Shown one piece after another: positions 45,842 to 58,885 of a DNA stretch of 64,000 bases. Within the stretch, counting starts at the first letter, position 1, and each line of letters starts with the position of its first letter. The DNA is from Siphonodentalium dalli (Eukaryota; Mollusca; Scaphopoda; Gadilida; Siphonodentaliidae), in contig CP136066.1 in assembly GCA_032622095.1 (NCBI GenBank), positions 101,889,319-101,953,318 of the forward strand, written 5' to 3'. Below the pieces are notes generated by a model. The model had not been told where the DNA came from, searched no databases, and was given only the letters and a program-made list of their open reading frames with translations. Made by a program: the position numbers and the translations under genes.

Positions 45842-48216
45842 GTGCTTTTAAGTGTAATTATTTGCGCTTTTACCAGCATAATTCATTATTAAATGTGAAT
45901 TTGGCCTCCCATACTTCTTGCCACTGAAACTGAAACATGTATCTGAGCCGCTATGAGTAATTTTATGAGATTTCTGGAGTTTTTCATTAAACTTACATGA
46001 TTGGCATTTCTTCCGCATGGTTATTTAAAACATTTCACACTCTGTGTATGCCTTATCATCCTATATATTAAGCATTTTTCATCAAACTTTGGGGTTGGTC
46101 CCAAATTGCCTTCGAAAAAACTTACGTTGTATCGTGGAATGTTTTTCTGAATCCCCCTCCCACAGGAACAATGTCATGACTATTTGAATTTGGGGGGGGG
46201 GGTGGATAGAAGAGTGAGGAAATAAATTTGCCACACCTTTGCTTCATCGGTTTACTATTCTGCTAGCACATTGCACCACATATTGCTCCAGCATTAAATT
46301 TCAAATGCTTTCAGCCAACATATACCAGTAGTGTTTTTAAACTAATAGTTTATTAACTGTTTGATAGATCACATCAATCTTTATATTTAAAGGGATACAT
46401 AGATATCTTGGTGAATTGAATGTTGGCAATGTTGATCATACAGCATTTTTTAACGTTGAAAATATAACGTTGATTAAACGTTGGAACAATAACGCTGATA
46501 CAACGTTGGGAAAATAACGTTGATTCAACATTGGAAAAATAACGTTGATTCAACGTTGAAAATATAACGTTGATTCAACGTTGGAAAAATAACGTTGATT
46601 CAACGTTTGAAAAATAACGTTGATTCAACGTTGGAAAATTAACGTTGATTCAACGTTGGAAATACAAAGTTGTTTCAACATTGATTTATTATTGGAGATA
46701 TACCACAAACTCCAATAGCTCTTGCTAATTCCCTATTTCTGTTAATTTAACAACTCTAAATATAATGATGGAAATAAAACGTTGATTCAATGTTGGAAAA
46801 ATAATGTTGATTCAACGTTTGAAAAATAACGTTGATTCAACGTTGGAAAAATAACGTTGATTCAACGTTGGAAAAATAACATTGATTCAACGTTGAAAAA
46901 ATGACGTTGATTCAACGTTGGAAATACAACGTTCTATCAACATTGATTTATTATTGGCTACAAATTGTAGTAGCTAGCACTGGCTAATTCCCTATTTCGG
47001 TTATTATTAATATAACAACTCTATTGAATTTGTGTATAATACAAGTGTATCTATTCCCTGAACTTTCTGTATTGATTCTGATGTATATAAATAATAATTG
47101 TGAGTCATAGAGAGAAATCAACATAAGTTTCAATGTATCACAAGGAAACATTTTGTATGGGAGGCCAAATTCACTTCAAATAATTATTTTCCCTTAATAA
47201 TAATAATAATATTTGTATAGCGCTTATCCCCAATAAGCGGGCCCTAAGCGCTTGACATAAACATAAAAAAGAAATATAAATATACACAATATCAAAGTCA
47301 CTTTCTGAAACGCCGCGCAAACAAGTAAGTTTTCAATGACTTTTTAAAGTCGTCGAGAGATGGTGACTCTTTTATGTTCAATGGCAGAGGATTTCATGCA
47401 TTTGCGCATGTTACTTTGAAAGATCGGTAGCCAACCGTGATCAAATTAGCACCAGCTGGTGTCAAAAGAAGTTTGTCCTCAGAACGAAGTGATCGGTGTG
47501 GGACATACGGAACAAGGATATCACTGAAGTATGCTGGAAGAGATTTTGGGTCATGGGTTGCTTGATATGCATATGTAACAAGTTTATAAATAATCCTATC
47601 TGTCACAGGTAGCCAATGTAGTTCTTGCAACATTTCATCTGTGTCGTCAGATCTTTTACGACACAGAACTATCCTTGCAGCAGTGTGTTGCAGACGCTGA
47701 AGCCTGGTAATTTGGATAGATGGTATACCAGCCAAAAGAGAGTTGCAATAGTCAAGTCGACTGAGAATCAGAGATGAAGCAAGTTTTTTAGCTGAGTCAG
47801 TGTTTATGTATTTCCTCATTTGACCCAGTTTTCGAAGTTCAATATATATTGTCTTGCATATCTGGCTAATATGTGATGTCATAGAGAGTGATCTATCCAA
47901 AAATACACCAAGGTTCTTCGCGCGATCTGAGAAATAAACTTGGTTACCATCAATAGTCATAACATCTATGCCCACCTTTTCTATGTATGACGGCTTAGAC
48001 ACCCACATTACTTCAGTTTTGTCACTATTTAATTTTAGTTTATTAGCCAACATCCACGATTTCACAGAACCGATGCAGTTTTCCATTACAGTGAGAAGAA
48101 AATGGGGGTTATCACCAGAAATGTAAAGCTGTGTATCATCATTATTTGTGCTTAAGCGGAAATAATATAATTTCGCTTCAGTACAAATAAGCTATTTTTA
48201 AATTATTTGCGCTTAA
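45842..48216. repeat. 2195-bp tandem duplication, partial copy 2
   Basis: Matches 43647 to about 45115 with few differences (for example CCCACAGGAAC for CCCCAGGAAC). Interrupted by the LINE at 47197-48142, then resumes with ATTATTTGTGCTTAAGCGGA and stops at GCGCTTAAA (48216), where element E begins. Confidence 0.95.
47197..48142 (-). pseudogene. 5'-truncated CR1/L2-like LINE insertion
   Basis: Minus strand, starting just after the first residue of RT motif C: DDTQLYISGDN, then WMLANKLKLNSDKTEV, AKNLGVFLDRSLSMTSHI, SRLDYCNSLLAGIPS, LQRLQHTAARIV, LHWLPVTDRIIYK, PAYFSDILVPYVPHRSLRS (47394-48086). Past a stop at the WN position come PLPLNIKESPSLDDFKKSLK and TYLFARRFRK. The 3' tail GCGCTATACAAATATT + (ATT)n is the usual CR1/L2 end. 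The ORF is open for 230 codons, so the insertion is fairly young. It sits inside the second copy of the 2195-bp duplication. Dead on arrival, as most LINE copies are. Confidence 0.92.
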
Positions 48217-48536
48217 AGGCACGTGAGGCCTTAGTTGTCGAAAATATTCATATTTGTTCCAATCACCGTAAACAGAAAAACATTAAAACGCATACAGTTT
48301 CGTTCATATATACCATGACCATCGCGTAAACAGCATGTTATCATAAAGATTTACTATATTTTACCTAAGCAAGAGCCTGATTGTGTTACAGAAGACAGCA
48401 CAATGCTGCTGGCTAATCACACACAAATGGCATAAACGCTCTTTATTCGTTCCATATCAGGAATTCACCAACAAAGAACGCTCTTTATGTTTACCATCAT
48501 AATATAAACACACACCAGAAAAGTTACTTTTTATGT
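48216..48536 (+). repeat. Element E, copy 1 (~320 bp)
   Basis: AAAGGCACGTGAGGCCTTAG ... CCAGAAAAGTTACTTTTTA. The same element lies at 58886-59177 in the same orientation, nearly identical, with a ~25-bp internal difference after GGCC. It abuts the PIN-like pseudogene copy exactly. Confidence 0.9.
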
Positions 48537-50463
48537 ATAATGTAGTTATATACCGCCTATACTTCTCGCTTTTCGCTGGTGTGTGCAAGTAATTAGTCAA
48601 CAAATCCGATGGTTTCTTTTCAAATCAAATCGATTTAATCGACAAACTTTTCGGAGTTCGGAATGATTTGTCCGATTTTTGGAAATTACATGTAAACAAA
48701 AATAAAATGACAATGTCATGTACTATATGCTTAACTTCATAGTTATTCATCTAACTCGTCGCTATCATCTGCACCACCATCATCGCTGTGTGCATTCATT
48801 GCGGCTTCGTCGTCAGTACATTCATCCCATCCAGAGTTTTCTGGGACCACTGAGTCTGGCATTTGTGGTCCGCTAAACAACACGACACTATAGCAACCGT
48901 CAACCAGCTCCCAACCTAAACTCGGTTGTTTTGGGATATGATTGTTCGCAGCAGCATGCCACCTACCAGCAACAAACTTAGCTCTCTCTATTTTCTGGCC
49001 CACTACATCTTCGCGTGGTGGAATGCTACTCCGCTATATGCCCTTCAAGTTGGATAAAAGTTTACTTTTGTTTTTAGGGCGATAGGCTTTCTCAAATGTG
49101 GAAAACCATTGATAATTGCGTGGAATAAGCTTACGTGCTCCATAAATGATGCACGTGTAGTATTTCGGAGCTTCGTACGACTCCTTTGACATCGTGTCCG
49201 TCGCGTCGCCTCTTCTTTCCTTTCCTTTCCTAGCAAATGCTGCGGTGACTCGATGAATATGATGGAGTATGATTACCAAAATATCTGTTTCAGACGCTCG
49301 CACAACAATTTTGTCCCCAGGAATATAGCGGTCAGCATCAACCATGTGTAAATATACTCTTGTATCTGCCTCTGAGTGCATTTCAAATGTTCAACGTGCT
49401 GCCTGATCACCTTTCCGAACAATGATGTTCAGAATACCAGTCTCTGACAAAGAACCGCGGGAGCTGTTGCTTGAAGGAAGAAGATTTTAGTGCTTTGGGG
49501 ATATCTTTAGGTCGGAGCTAATCAGGACCTGAAATTACATACGAGCAACCGTCCGCTCCTCTGCGATCTCGTCGCAGTCTTTGATAGATGGCTCTTCGTA
49601 TGTGTCGAACACTATATCCACGCGTTTAGAAGGATGGGCGAGAACAGCATGTATTAACACACGAGACAATCCGCAATAAGTCGGTGGCAGGTTTGGTGGA
49701 AGACAACGAAGAAGGAAATTACCATCTATGATATGAGTATCGATACCGTCTAGCTGCTCTTGATCTGATGATACCATTGCTTCCAGCAATGGAAATAGTG
49801 AACTATTGTCAGTGTGATTCATAGTTCCATCAGCCTTGCAAAGTGAGAGAGCAACGGATGTTAACGGAAATTCTAGGAGATATTCAAGATCAACTTGGCG
49901 CTTTGTTGATATCATCGCCATCCTCCCAAGCATGTCACGTGTGCAACGAAGTTCCTTGATAATCGGATTATTTGATCTTCTGTTTTGAGTTTAGATTTGT
50001 GGACTGTGCTCTCAAATCGTCCTGGGTTTTCTTCGTAATCATTATCAAAAGTGTCATGCTTCTCTTTACCAACGTCACTGACATTGAGCAAGGAAGTGCT
50101 GACGTCTGCCGTGGAGCACTTACAAGTGTCGATGTTGATGAGATCTGGTGAGTCCACTGTGAAGGATTCGCGTTAGCCTGGATGGTTTTAATCAACTTCT
50201 TGAGATCTGCGTTGTTGCGTCTAATTCGGCTTTTGGACAGCTCCTTCTGGGCATCATTAGTTTTACTCAAACCTGACATTTCAAAAGCAGCACCAAGAAG
50301 TGCAGCTCTGCTCCCATTTGTTACGCTCCATCGAAGCCTTGCGTTGTAGTTATATGTCGTGGCGATATATATCAAGGAACTTCGCTGCACACGTTCCTCT
50401 CTCACTTTGCAAGCCTGATGGAACTTTGAATCACACTGACAAAAGTTCACTATTTTCATTGCT
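48537..50463 (-). pseudogene. PIN/FEN1-like family gene, third copy (inverted)
   Basis: Near-identical, inverted duplicate of 16018-17970. It carries the same motifs (SEADTR, ASETD, IIDGNF, VFDTYEEPSIKD, GPQMPD, acidic tail at 48743-49003), the same TAG after LKGI, the same frameshift, and the same small inverted piece at its 5' end (50380-50463). Small differences: VYLHM for VFLHM, RVLIHAV for RVLLHAV, RNNADL for RDNADL. Because the defects are shared, the copy was made after the gene was already dead. Confidence 0.9.
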
Positions 50464-50475
50464 ATCGATATAATT

Positions 50476-51065
50476 GCTGAGTCGGAATATTATTATCTAG
50501 GTTTGGGAGTGTACAGGAAGAAACCAGTAGGTCATGCCATCTCCCAGTAATATATACTATATTTTGTTTGAGTTTTGTATTATACGTTATCATGTTTGTT
50601 AGGCCAATAAAAAGTTTTTGGTTCTCGGGCAATTGTTTTTTCAAATCAATGAGGGAGGGAGGGAGTGTTTTATTTTAATTTTAAATTTTTTTCTGCACAT
50701 AGTAAGCATGGACAGAGATACCATCCTCTGTCTAGTAATAACCATAAATGTAGAGGGGACTGTTATGTATGCTGAGTCGGAATATTGTTATCTAAGTTTG
50801 GGAGTGTACAGGAAGAGACCAGCAGGTCATGCCATCTCCCAGTAATATATACTATATTTTGTTTGAGTTTTGTATTATACGTCATCATGTTTGTTAGGCC
50901 AAAAAAAAAGTTTTTGGTTCTTGTGCAATTGTTTTTTCAAATCAATGAGGGAGGGAGGGAGGGTTTTATTTTTATTTTTTATTTTTTTCTGCACATAGTA
51001 AGCATGGACAGAGATACCATCCTCTGTCTATTAATAACCAGAAATGTAGAGGGGACTGTTATGCA
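50476..51065. repeat. 295-bp tandem duplication
   Basis: Two units starting GCTGAGTCGGAATATT (50476 and 50771) and ending TAGAGGGGACTGTTATG. About 95% alike by eye. Contains a GGGA-type run and T-rich tracts. Confidence 0.95.
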
Positions 51066-52944
51066 TATAAACTCATTTAATCTTACATAAAAATGACATT
51101 GTACTACCAGTCTACCTGGGATTACCAACATTATACAATGCATCTGACATTCACTATTGTTGTTGTTGTTTTCTAAAAAAACTGATACCTCCCCATTCTA
51201 ATATGTGAACCTGAATTTAATCCTGAGCCTTTCAATTGTATGGAGTTACAATTAGTGTAAGTTAGATCACAATGACTAATTGTAAGAAGAGCATGAGGAT
51301 CAGCTAATCATTTTCTTAATTGTAGTCATCTACTTCATGTTGTAAGCATGCAAGTCACTTTTTAACATATTACATGTTAGAGCTCAATGCACACTAATAT
51401 TGAACACATATCTACTATGGACATGGTTTTAGTTTTTTTCTTCAAATTTTTGTTTTTGGTAAGTTATTTTGTCATAACATCAGTCATTGCAATAAATAGG
51501 CCTAATGCGGCCCTTTTTATTCAATGCGGCGGGGCCTCAGAACCAAAATGTTTTATTTTTGGCCTTATATATTACTAAATAAAATTGAATTGAGTTTATT
51601 TAAAATTAAATTGCTCTTACGTCACTGAACGTGCCGGTAATATAAGTGCGTCTTAATAAAAATATGAGGCCAAATATATGGGCTAATTGTATGATAAATA
51701 TATATATTAGATTTCTAGTTAAATTTCACGATAATAAATTAGTTTATCAATTAACGCATATTTTTGTCGCCTCAGCATAGCATTCACACCCGGCGTTGGC
51801 ACCCCCACCAATCATTCTCATTCTCACCCTTCCTCAATAAACTGTTACAATCTTCCATCATCATCTTTCCCATTCAACAAAAGCAGCTGTAAATAAGCTA
51901 CTTACTGTGCCACTTTGTTAAACAAATTGTTTGTATCAATGTATACCGGAGAGGGGCTCATTAAGTTTTGTAACTTTTGATCCAATCCATTTTGTATTAT
52001 ACTACAAATAAAATATGTTTAAAAAAAATTAAGATTTATAATACTTTTCAAATATATACGTGAATAACTCTTCTAAAATATTTCATGGGCGATCTGATAC
52101 ATGCATCTTTTTTTCTTGTAAATAGTCGTGCATTCTATGACTTCATTTGAAGTGTCCACCATAAGATTTTGAAGCCACGTTATATTGCTTTATGCTTCAT
52201 GACAAGTTATCTGGATGTAAAAGTCTGCTATAGAAGAGTAAGGCAATCGAACATCGACAAAAACCAGTATTATCCCTACCGATTTCACCAGCTGTTTTAC
52301 GGTGATGGAAACATGGACCACCAAACTGGAGGAACCTTAACTGTCATCCAACTTTGGTGAAAATGTTCAAGTGTCAGACATTTCCCAAATTAAAGCAATA
52401 GCAGTTAGAAATTCAAAACACTTGACAAGACTTTAATTTTCTGCATGATATTCCTTGAAAAATTTATATTCCAAATTTGAAGGGGTCAAATTCAAATGTT
52501 CCTACAATTGAGATGTTTTATCTTTACCGACGCCCTGTCCTATATCACATCGTAAAATCGTCATCTGTATACGTTTTCTATACAAGAAAATAATTACATC
52601 GGACAGATGAATCCATTAATATGAGGTTTTTTTCGCGACCAGATATCGACATAGGAAAAAAAGGAAGTTAAACCATGTTTTGAATTTTTTGCTAGCCTGG
52701 CACAAATCCAATGGCCACCTCTAATAAAGCGTCCACGCGGTGTCGCCCAATTTGAAAAAAAGCGATAGAGGAGATAACTTCAAATAAGCGGTGATCCGCG
52801 CTTGTTGTTAGATCCTCTTCACCCTCTTCTGTTCTAATCTGTCATATAAATAATAATGTTCAATGTCTTGTTTCCTGTATACATGTATTACTTGAGGGTA
52901 GAAATAAATATTGTTTAAACCAAAAAAGCGGTAGATAATAAAGT
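51066..52944. other. Intergenic, nothing recognised
   Basis: AT-rich. GGCCTCAGAACCAAAATGTT near 51530 is followed by its partial inverse TTTTTGGCC. No gene motif in any frame. Confidence 0.45.
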
Positions 52945-55900
52945 AGTCCAGGAGATATTGGTAGACCTCTGCACCCCCCCCCAGGACTTAACTTCACCCC
53001 ACTAATTTTCTTCCTTAAGGTCTCCTCTAATTTTTTTCACTTGTTAACAAGAAAAAAAAGTGGCCGCAGAGACTCCAGACAAGATGGCGTCCATCATGGC
53101 GGCCATTTTTTTTTAATGCACCAGGTTTCTTTGATCGCCATTATAGTAAAGATGATAGCACATGCGGTCTTGTTTTCCGCTCGATTCGTAATGCTAATAT
53201 ATAATCCTTACAAATTAGCCAAAAATCCGACACCAGAATCCAATATGGCGGCCAAGATGGCCGCCGAAATGTGAAAATATGCTATTTTTCTGACATGTTA
53301 CCACCTTTCGTTTGTCTCTGTGGGAAAATGTTAGAATTTTTGCGTCATGTTATACATTTGTCATATAGAGGAGTCATTGGCGAACACATGGGGACCATAA
53401 TATGCATTCATTGCGGGATATTTTTGTCCGATATCACGTTTTCCCAAATGCCGGTATCATAGGCCAAAGCCGAATCTCCGTTAATAACTCGATGTTATGT
53501 TTCGAATCAATGAATGTTATTGCTATTATAACAACACCCATGCATATATATTTGCAGGAGATACTCGAGCTAGAATTCCTCTTATATCTGAGTTGAGGAA
53601 TATTTACCCAAATCCAAGATGGCGGCCAAAATGGCCACCAGAAATAAAAGATCGCCGAAAATCGCTGAAAATCGCTGATTTTAACATCAGTGAGCATCAT
53701 TGTCATGACAACCCCACACCTGCTTACTATTGTAAGTTGGGAACACTTAGGCGAAGAACTTTCCTTTTCCCATATCCAAATAAAAGTCCCCCAAATCCAA
53801 AATGGCGCCCACAATGGCGGACAGATTTTGAAAAATCACCGAAATTCCCTCATATTCACATCATTGGGCATTATTGTCGAGACAACTCCACCCATGCTTA
53901 CAATTGAGTTGTAAACACTGAGGTGAAGTAATTACATTACATCTCATGCAATAAATTGTTTTCCAAATCGAAGATGGCGGCCAAAATGGCGACCGAAATT
54001 TGGAAACAAGTCTACATTACTTTACTTTCTTACGATGGGCGTTATTGTTTCGCGATTTCTATCCACCATGACATGTTGATATGGAATAATGACATGAAGT
54101 ATTCATTAGGGTTTGGCAACTGATACTCACAGCCAAGATCGCTGCTATATTGGCGGCTAGAAATTGAAAAGAAATCGATATTTTCACATATTAATTTCAA
54201 CTTTTTGTCATAATATCGGTATGTATGGACGAAACTGTACATAAACCATCTACTAGTTCAACTTAAAGGTATCAAAACGCATAACATAGCTCGTATCCTT
54301 CTGGAAAGATGAAACACCACAATTAATATCGCGATGTGGCATTTCGAAATCCAGTCTCCACTTAGCGCCGATAATGGCCGTAAGCGTAGGTGCGCCGAAT
54401 AGTTATATCAGAACAATTACATGATAACAGATTCTGATATGCCACGTCACGTCCATAATTATCTGGACCAGCTTCCATTTCTTTGTCTGAAAAATCTAGG
54501 TCGCTCACACCGACAAAGTATTCACCACTTCCTGGGAGTAGGGTCCCTCTAATCATAACGTTTCAAACAATTCATTTTCCGGTGTCTAGCTTACAGAAGG
54601 TCATATCTATGTATGTGTCTCATACCCCACGGGATAACGACATGTACACCTGGCGAACCAGTTAGCTAGTCACTTCTCAATAGATGGTTCGTCAACTCAC
54701 AAACTCAGCGAACGCATTGGCATATGTGGACAACTTCGACAGTGTTTCGAAGGCTGCTAGCTGTCTCATTCCCTTGGACAGATGTCTATCTGCTAAGGAG
54801 AAGACCCTAGTGTACAGACTACCCACACTTCTTGACCATTATCCGAAGCAAACTGTGTGACGCCCCGCAGTTGTCTCGTCGAATATCTCCCAGCAGAGAA
54901 GAACAATGCTCGCGGTGCTAGTTTGTGGACATGCGCCATGATAGTGGGAATGAAATGGGCCACTGTATACACCACCCCTACACCTGGTGCATGTTTAAGA
55001 TATCGAATGTCGTGCGTGTCGGTTTTATTTGGTGTGGTAAGATTGTATTTCCACATCCGTTTCGAAGCCTTTCTGATTCAACTACGTACACTTTTGTCTG
55101 GATAATAATATGCTAGCCTCCCTCAAAACAGTCTGATGGACTAAAGGATAATGTCTTTATAGCACGAATGTATGCGTGTTTTGTTATCCTCTCTCGGGGT
55201 TAGTGTCAGTATGTGGGCGGTATTATCCAAGAAAATGTCAGGAACTGTGGTGCATTTATTTCACTATGTATTTAAAGAACAATTTACAGTCTCGATGGCA
55301 ATGGCTGTGGTCGTTGGCGAACGCGACCTTTATGATCATATAGCTTTATATATATAACTTTAGAATATAGTAGTTAATATCTCATGCAGGAAAATGGTCG
55401 CATTGGTGATGTTACCAAGAAATCACTTGGTGTACCAACGTTTGATGAACTGAATGCAAGAGCTCATCAACGTAACATTCCTCTGGATGTTCTTCGCGTT
55501 AAACATTTCACCCTTTTGTTGATGGCATTTGTACTTTCTTGAACCATACCACCCAGCGTGAGTATGACATATCAACCAACTATCAAAGGTATCGCCTTTA
55601 AGACTACATCCCAGTCTTGGTGGGGCTTATACAGCAGTAGCCAATGGCATACTCCTGGTCCAGTTGTTTAAGAACGGCTTCCAAACGGATGGGGACATAC
55701 AATCTTAGCATACAAGGAAAGCAAAGCCACACATGAGATCCTGTCTGAATCTAAAACATAACAAAATAAGGGGCGGTGCAGTCATGGTCCAATTTCATTT
55801 CCACTATCATGACACATACCCACAAACTAGCACCGCGTGTATTGTTATCATCTGCTTGGATCTGTTCGGTGAGACGATTGCTGGACGCCAACAAGCTTGT

Positions 55901-57912
55901 TCTTATGATCATGTTCAAGGAGTTTGGGTATATTATGTATTATGGTCTTCTACGCCTTAGCAGAAATGCATCCGTCAAATGTCGGGCTTTCAACATCCGA
56001 AGCCATATACAGAAGTTGTCCGGGTACGTCAGTGCATTAGATGAGTATGTGAATTGATGAACCATATATTGAGAAGTGGCTCTTTGGGAAGATCACCAGG
56101 TGTACACGTTGTTAACCCCATTAGGTCACCAAAGCTGACAATACGCAAATAGATAGGTCCTTCTGAAAGCTAGTATACGCATCTACCGAATACCTGTATA
56201 GTGTATCGCAAAAGATGACGCATATACCCCATATGTAGCATCTGAATTATACCATAAGCTATACCACGAATGAAGCTCGCTTATAATTCCAAGCTTTCGA
56301 AACCAACACGTGAGCTGGACACCGGCATATGTATTGTTTGAAACATTCCGATTAGTGGCACACTCCTACAAAGAAGAGTAGTGAACTGCCGTTGTGAGTG
56401 AGATAGATTAATCTGACGAAGAGACGGAAACGAGTCTAGATAATGCTGAATGTGGCAATTCAGAATAAGCTCAGGTACTGTTGTTTTGATTCTTGGAAGT
56501 CATAATATGACTATTCGGCGCACCTATATATGAGCCCTTAGTGGAGAATGGATTTTGAAATGCCACATTGCGATTGTGGGTTTTCATCCTTCCAAAAGGC
56601 TACGACTTACATTGGAACTAATATATGGCTTATATTATGTACCATTTCGTTTATACAAATCAATATTATGACAAAAAGTTGAAATTAGTATGTGATAATA
56701 TCGGCTTCTTTTCAATTTCTGCCCGCCAGTTGGCCGCCATATTGACTGTGAGTATCACTTGCCAAACCCTAATGAATAATTCATACATATCAAAATGTAA
56801 TGGTGGGTAGAAATCGCGAAACAATAACGCCCATCCTAAGAAAGTAAAGTAATGTAGACTTGTTTTCAAATTTCGGTGGCCATTTTGGCCGCCATCTTCG
56901 ATTTGGAAAACCATTTCTTGCATGAGATGTAAGGTAATTACTTCACCTCAGTGTTTACAACTCAACTGTACGCATGGGTGGAGTTGTCTCGACAATAATG
57001 CCCAATGATGTGAATATGAGGGAATTTCGGTGATTTTTCAAAATCTGTCCGCCATTGTGGGCGCCATTTTGGATTTGGGGGACTTTTATTTGGATATGGC
57101 ACAAGGAAAGTTCTTCGCCTAAGTGTTCCCAACTTACATTAGTAAGCAGGTGTGGAGTTGTCATGACAATAATGCTGACTGATGTTAAAATCAGCGATTT
57201 TCGGCGATTTTTTATTTCTGGTGGCCATTTTGGCCGCCATCTTGGATTTGGGTAAATATTCCTCAACTCAGGTATAAGAGGAATCCTAGCTCGAGTATCT
57301 CCTGCAAATATATATGCATGGGTGTTGTTATAATAGCAATAACATTCATTGATTCGAAACATAACATCGCGTTATTAACGGAGATTCGGCTTTGACCTAT
57401 GATACCGGCATTTGGGAAAACGTGATATCGGACAAAAATATCCCGCAATGAATGCATATTATGGTCCCCATGTATTCGCCAATGACTCCTATATATGATA
57501 AATGTATAACATGACGCAATATTTCTAACATTTTCCCACAGAGACAATCGAAAGGTGGTAACATGTCAGAAAAATAGCATATTTTCATATTTCGGCGGCC
57601 ATCTTGGCCGCCATATTGGATTATGGGGTCGGATTTTTGGCTAATTTGTAAGGGTTGTATATTAGCATAACGAATCGAGCGGAAAACAAGACCGCATGTG
57701 CTATCATCTTTACTATAATGGCGATCAAAGAGACCTGGTGCATTTAAAAAAATGGCCGCCATGATGGACGCCATCTTGTCTGGAGTCTCTGCGGCCACTT
57801 TTTTTTCTTGTTAACAAGTGAAAAAAATTATAGGAGACCTTAAGGATGAAAATTAGTGGGGTGAAGTTAAGTCCTGGGGGGGGTGCAGAGGTCTACCAAT
57901 ATCTCCTGGACT
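52945..57912. mobile_element. 4968-bp palindromic element with YY1-like boxes
   Basis: The outer ends AGTCCAGGAGATATTGGTAG and the inverse CCAATATCTCCTGGACT pair exactly. Arms run inward from both ends: outer ~1 kb near-identical, inner part (54.3-55.09 and 55.6-56.6 kb) clearly diverged but still alignable (GCGGTGCTAGTTTGTGG, AAGATTGTATTTCCACATCC). A ~500-bp centre (55.09-55.6) does not pair. Either an element with very long TIRs or two related elements head to head. Inner-arm frames such as ENGRIGDVTKKSLGVPTF (55.39 kb) may be transposase relics; I cannot name a family. Confidence 0.8.
53220..54180. repeat. ~180-bp subrepeats with AAGATGGCGGC boxes (left arm)
   Basis: Diverged units centred on AATATGGCGGCCAAGATGG (53242), AAGATGGCGGCCAAAATGG (53608), AAAATGGCGCCCACAATGG (53799), AAGATGGCGGCCAAAATGG (53972) and GCTGCTATATTGGCGGC (54142). 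AAGATGGCGGC is the YY1 binding consensus. GGCGGCC-AAAAT-GGCCGCC can also form a hairpin. The mirror set is at 56.7-57.7 kb. Confidence 0.8.
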
Positions 57913-58885
57913 AAAGAGCGCGGTCTCATTGATGAGCTTTTGTGGTTCGTTCTCGACGTGTTATTAATGTATTATTGTGTTGGTGTTAGTGATGTTATTG
58001 CCATACTAATGATGCCATGGCCAATATCCCTGGTATATCAAATTAAATCCGTGGATGGGCGTCCTATAATTATGCTCTTTGTGTTGTATTATGTAACCTC
58101 TTGTTCGAAGCGTGTTACTGTTCATCGAGCCTCGTGGCATTATTAGATATAAATACCTATAATTGCGGATATGATTTACCATCTATAGATACTTAATTGT
58201 GTACCATATATACGTCCATCGAGCCAACCAATGAGTTATATAAATATTAATTTTGAACTGACCACTGACACAACACGATGATTATCTTGACGAAATAACG
58301 TAGATATTCAGAAATTAAATGTTTTTTTTTAAAGCTATTCTTTTAAAGTGATTTTCTCACCCGAATAAATTTAATTGGACTAAATAACGGAGATATTCAG
58401 ACCTGAATATAAAATGAAAACAATTTGAAGGGCGATTTTTTTAAAGAGCGTTTTTTTTCTTCCGAAGAAGTGATTTTAAAGGTGACCCTAAACCCCCACT
58501 AAGCCAACCCACACAACCGGGTGCACTGTTAGCTAGCGGGTAGGGTATACACCTACACTATATTGATGGTGATTATCTTCATACAATAACTGGGGAATAA
58601 TTTAAACATTCCGCGGTTAGTGTTAAAATAATACCAGATATTGTGACCAGTGTGGATAGTCTGGATAACGCATAAGGACTAACACTAGAAAACAAGCCGA
58701 CTTCAGTTTAACTCTCTATATATCACTCGTTGACGAGTATAGTTGCCTTAGAAAATGTTCAGATAATAAGTTCAACAGGTCGTTTTTAACTTATTATCTA
58801 AACACTTCCCACAAATGAATATGAATTCTTCTCTACTCTTGTATTATATTTTTCGTCTGACTGCAGTCTGCTCATATGTTATTAA
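57913..58885. other. Intergenic; one diverged tandem pair
   Basis: 58280-58480 holds two loose units with AAATAACG, AGATATTCAGA and poly-T tracts. No gene motif. Confidence 0.5.

Noticed and set aside
53497-57362. Matching 135-codon frames in the two arms of the palindrome
   Set aside because: The frames diverge after a ~10-bp indel in one arm and translate AAGATGGCGGC subrepeats; no sign of coding constraint.
57883-58146. 87-codon plus frame with hydrophobic residues
   Set aside because: It starts inside the palindrome's terminal sequence and continues into flank; composition reflects T-rich DNA.
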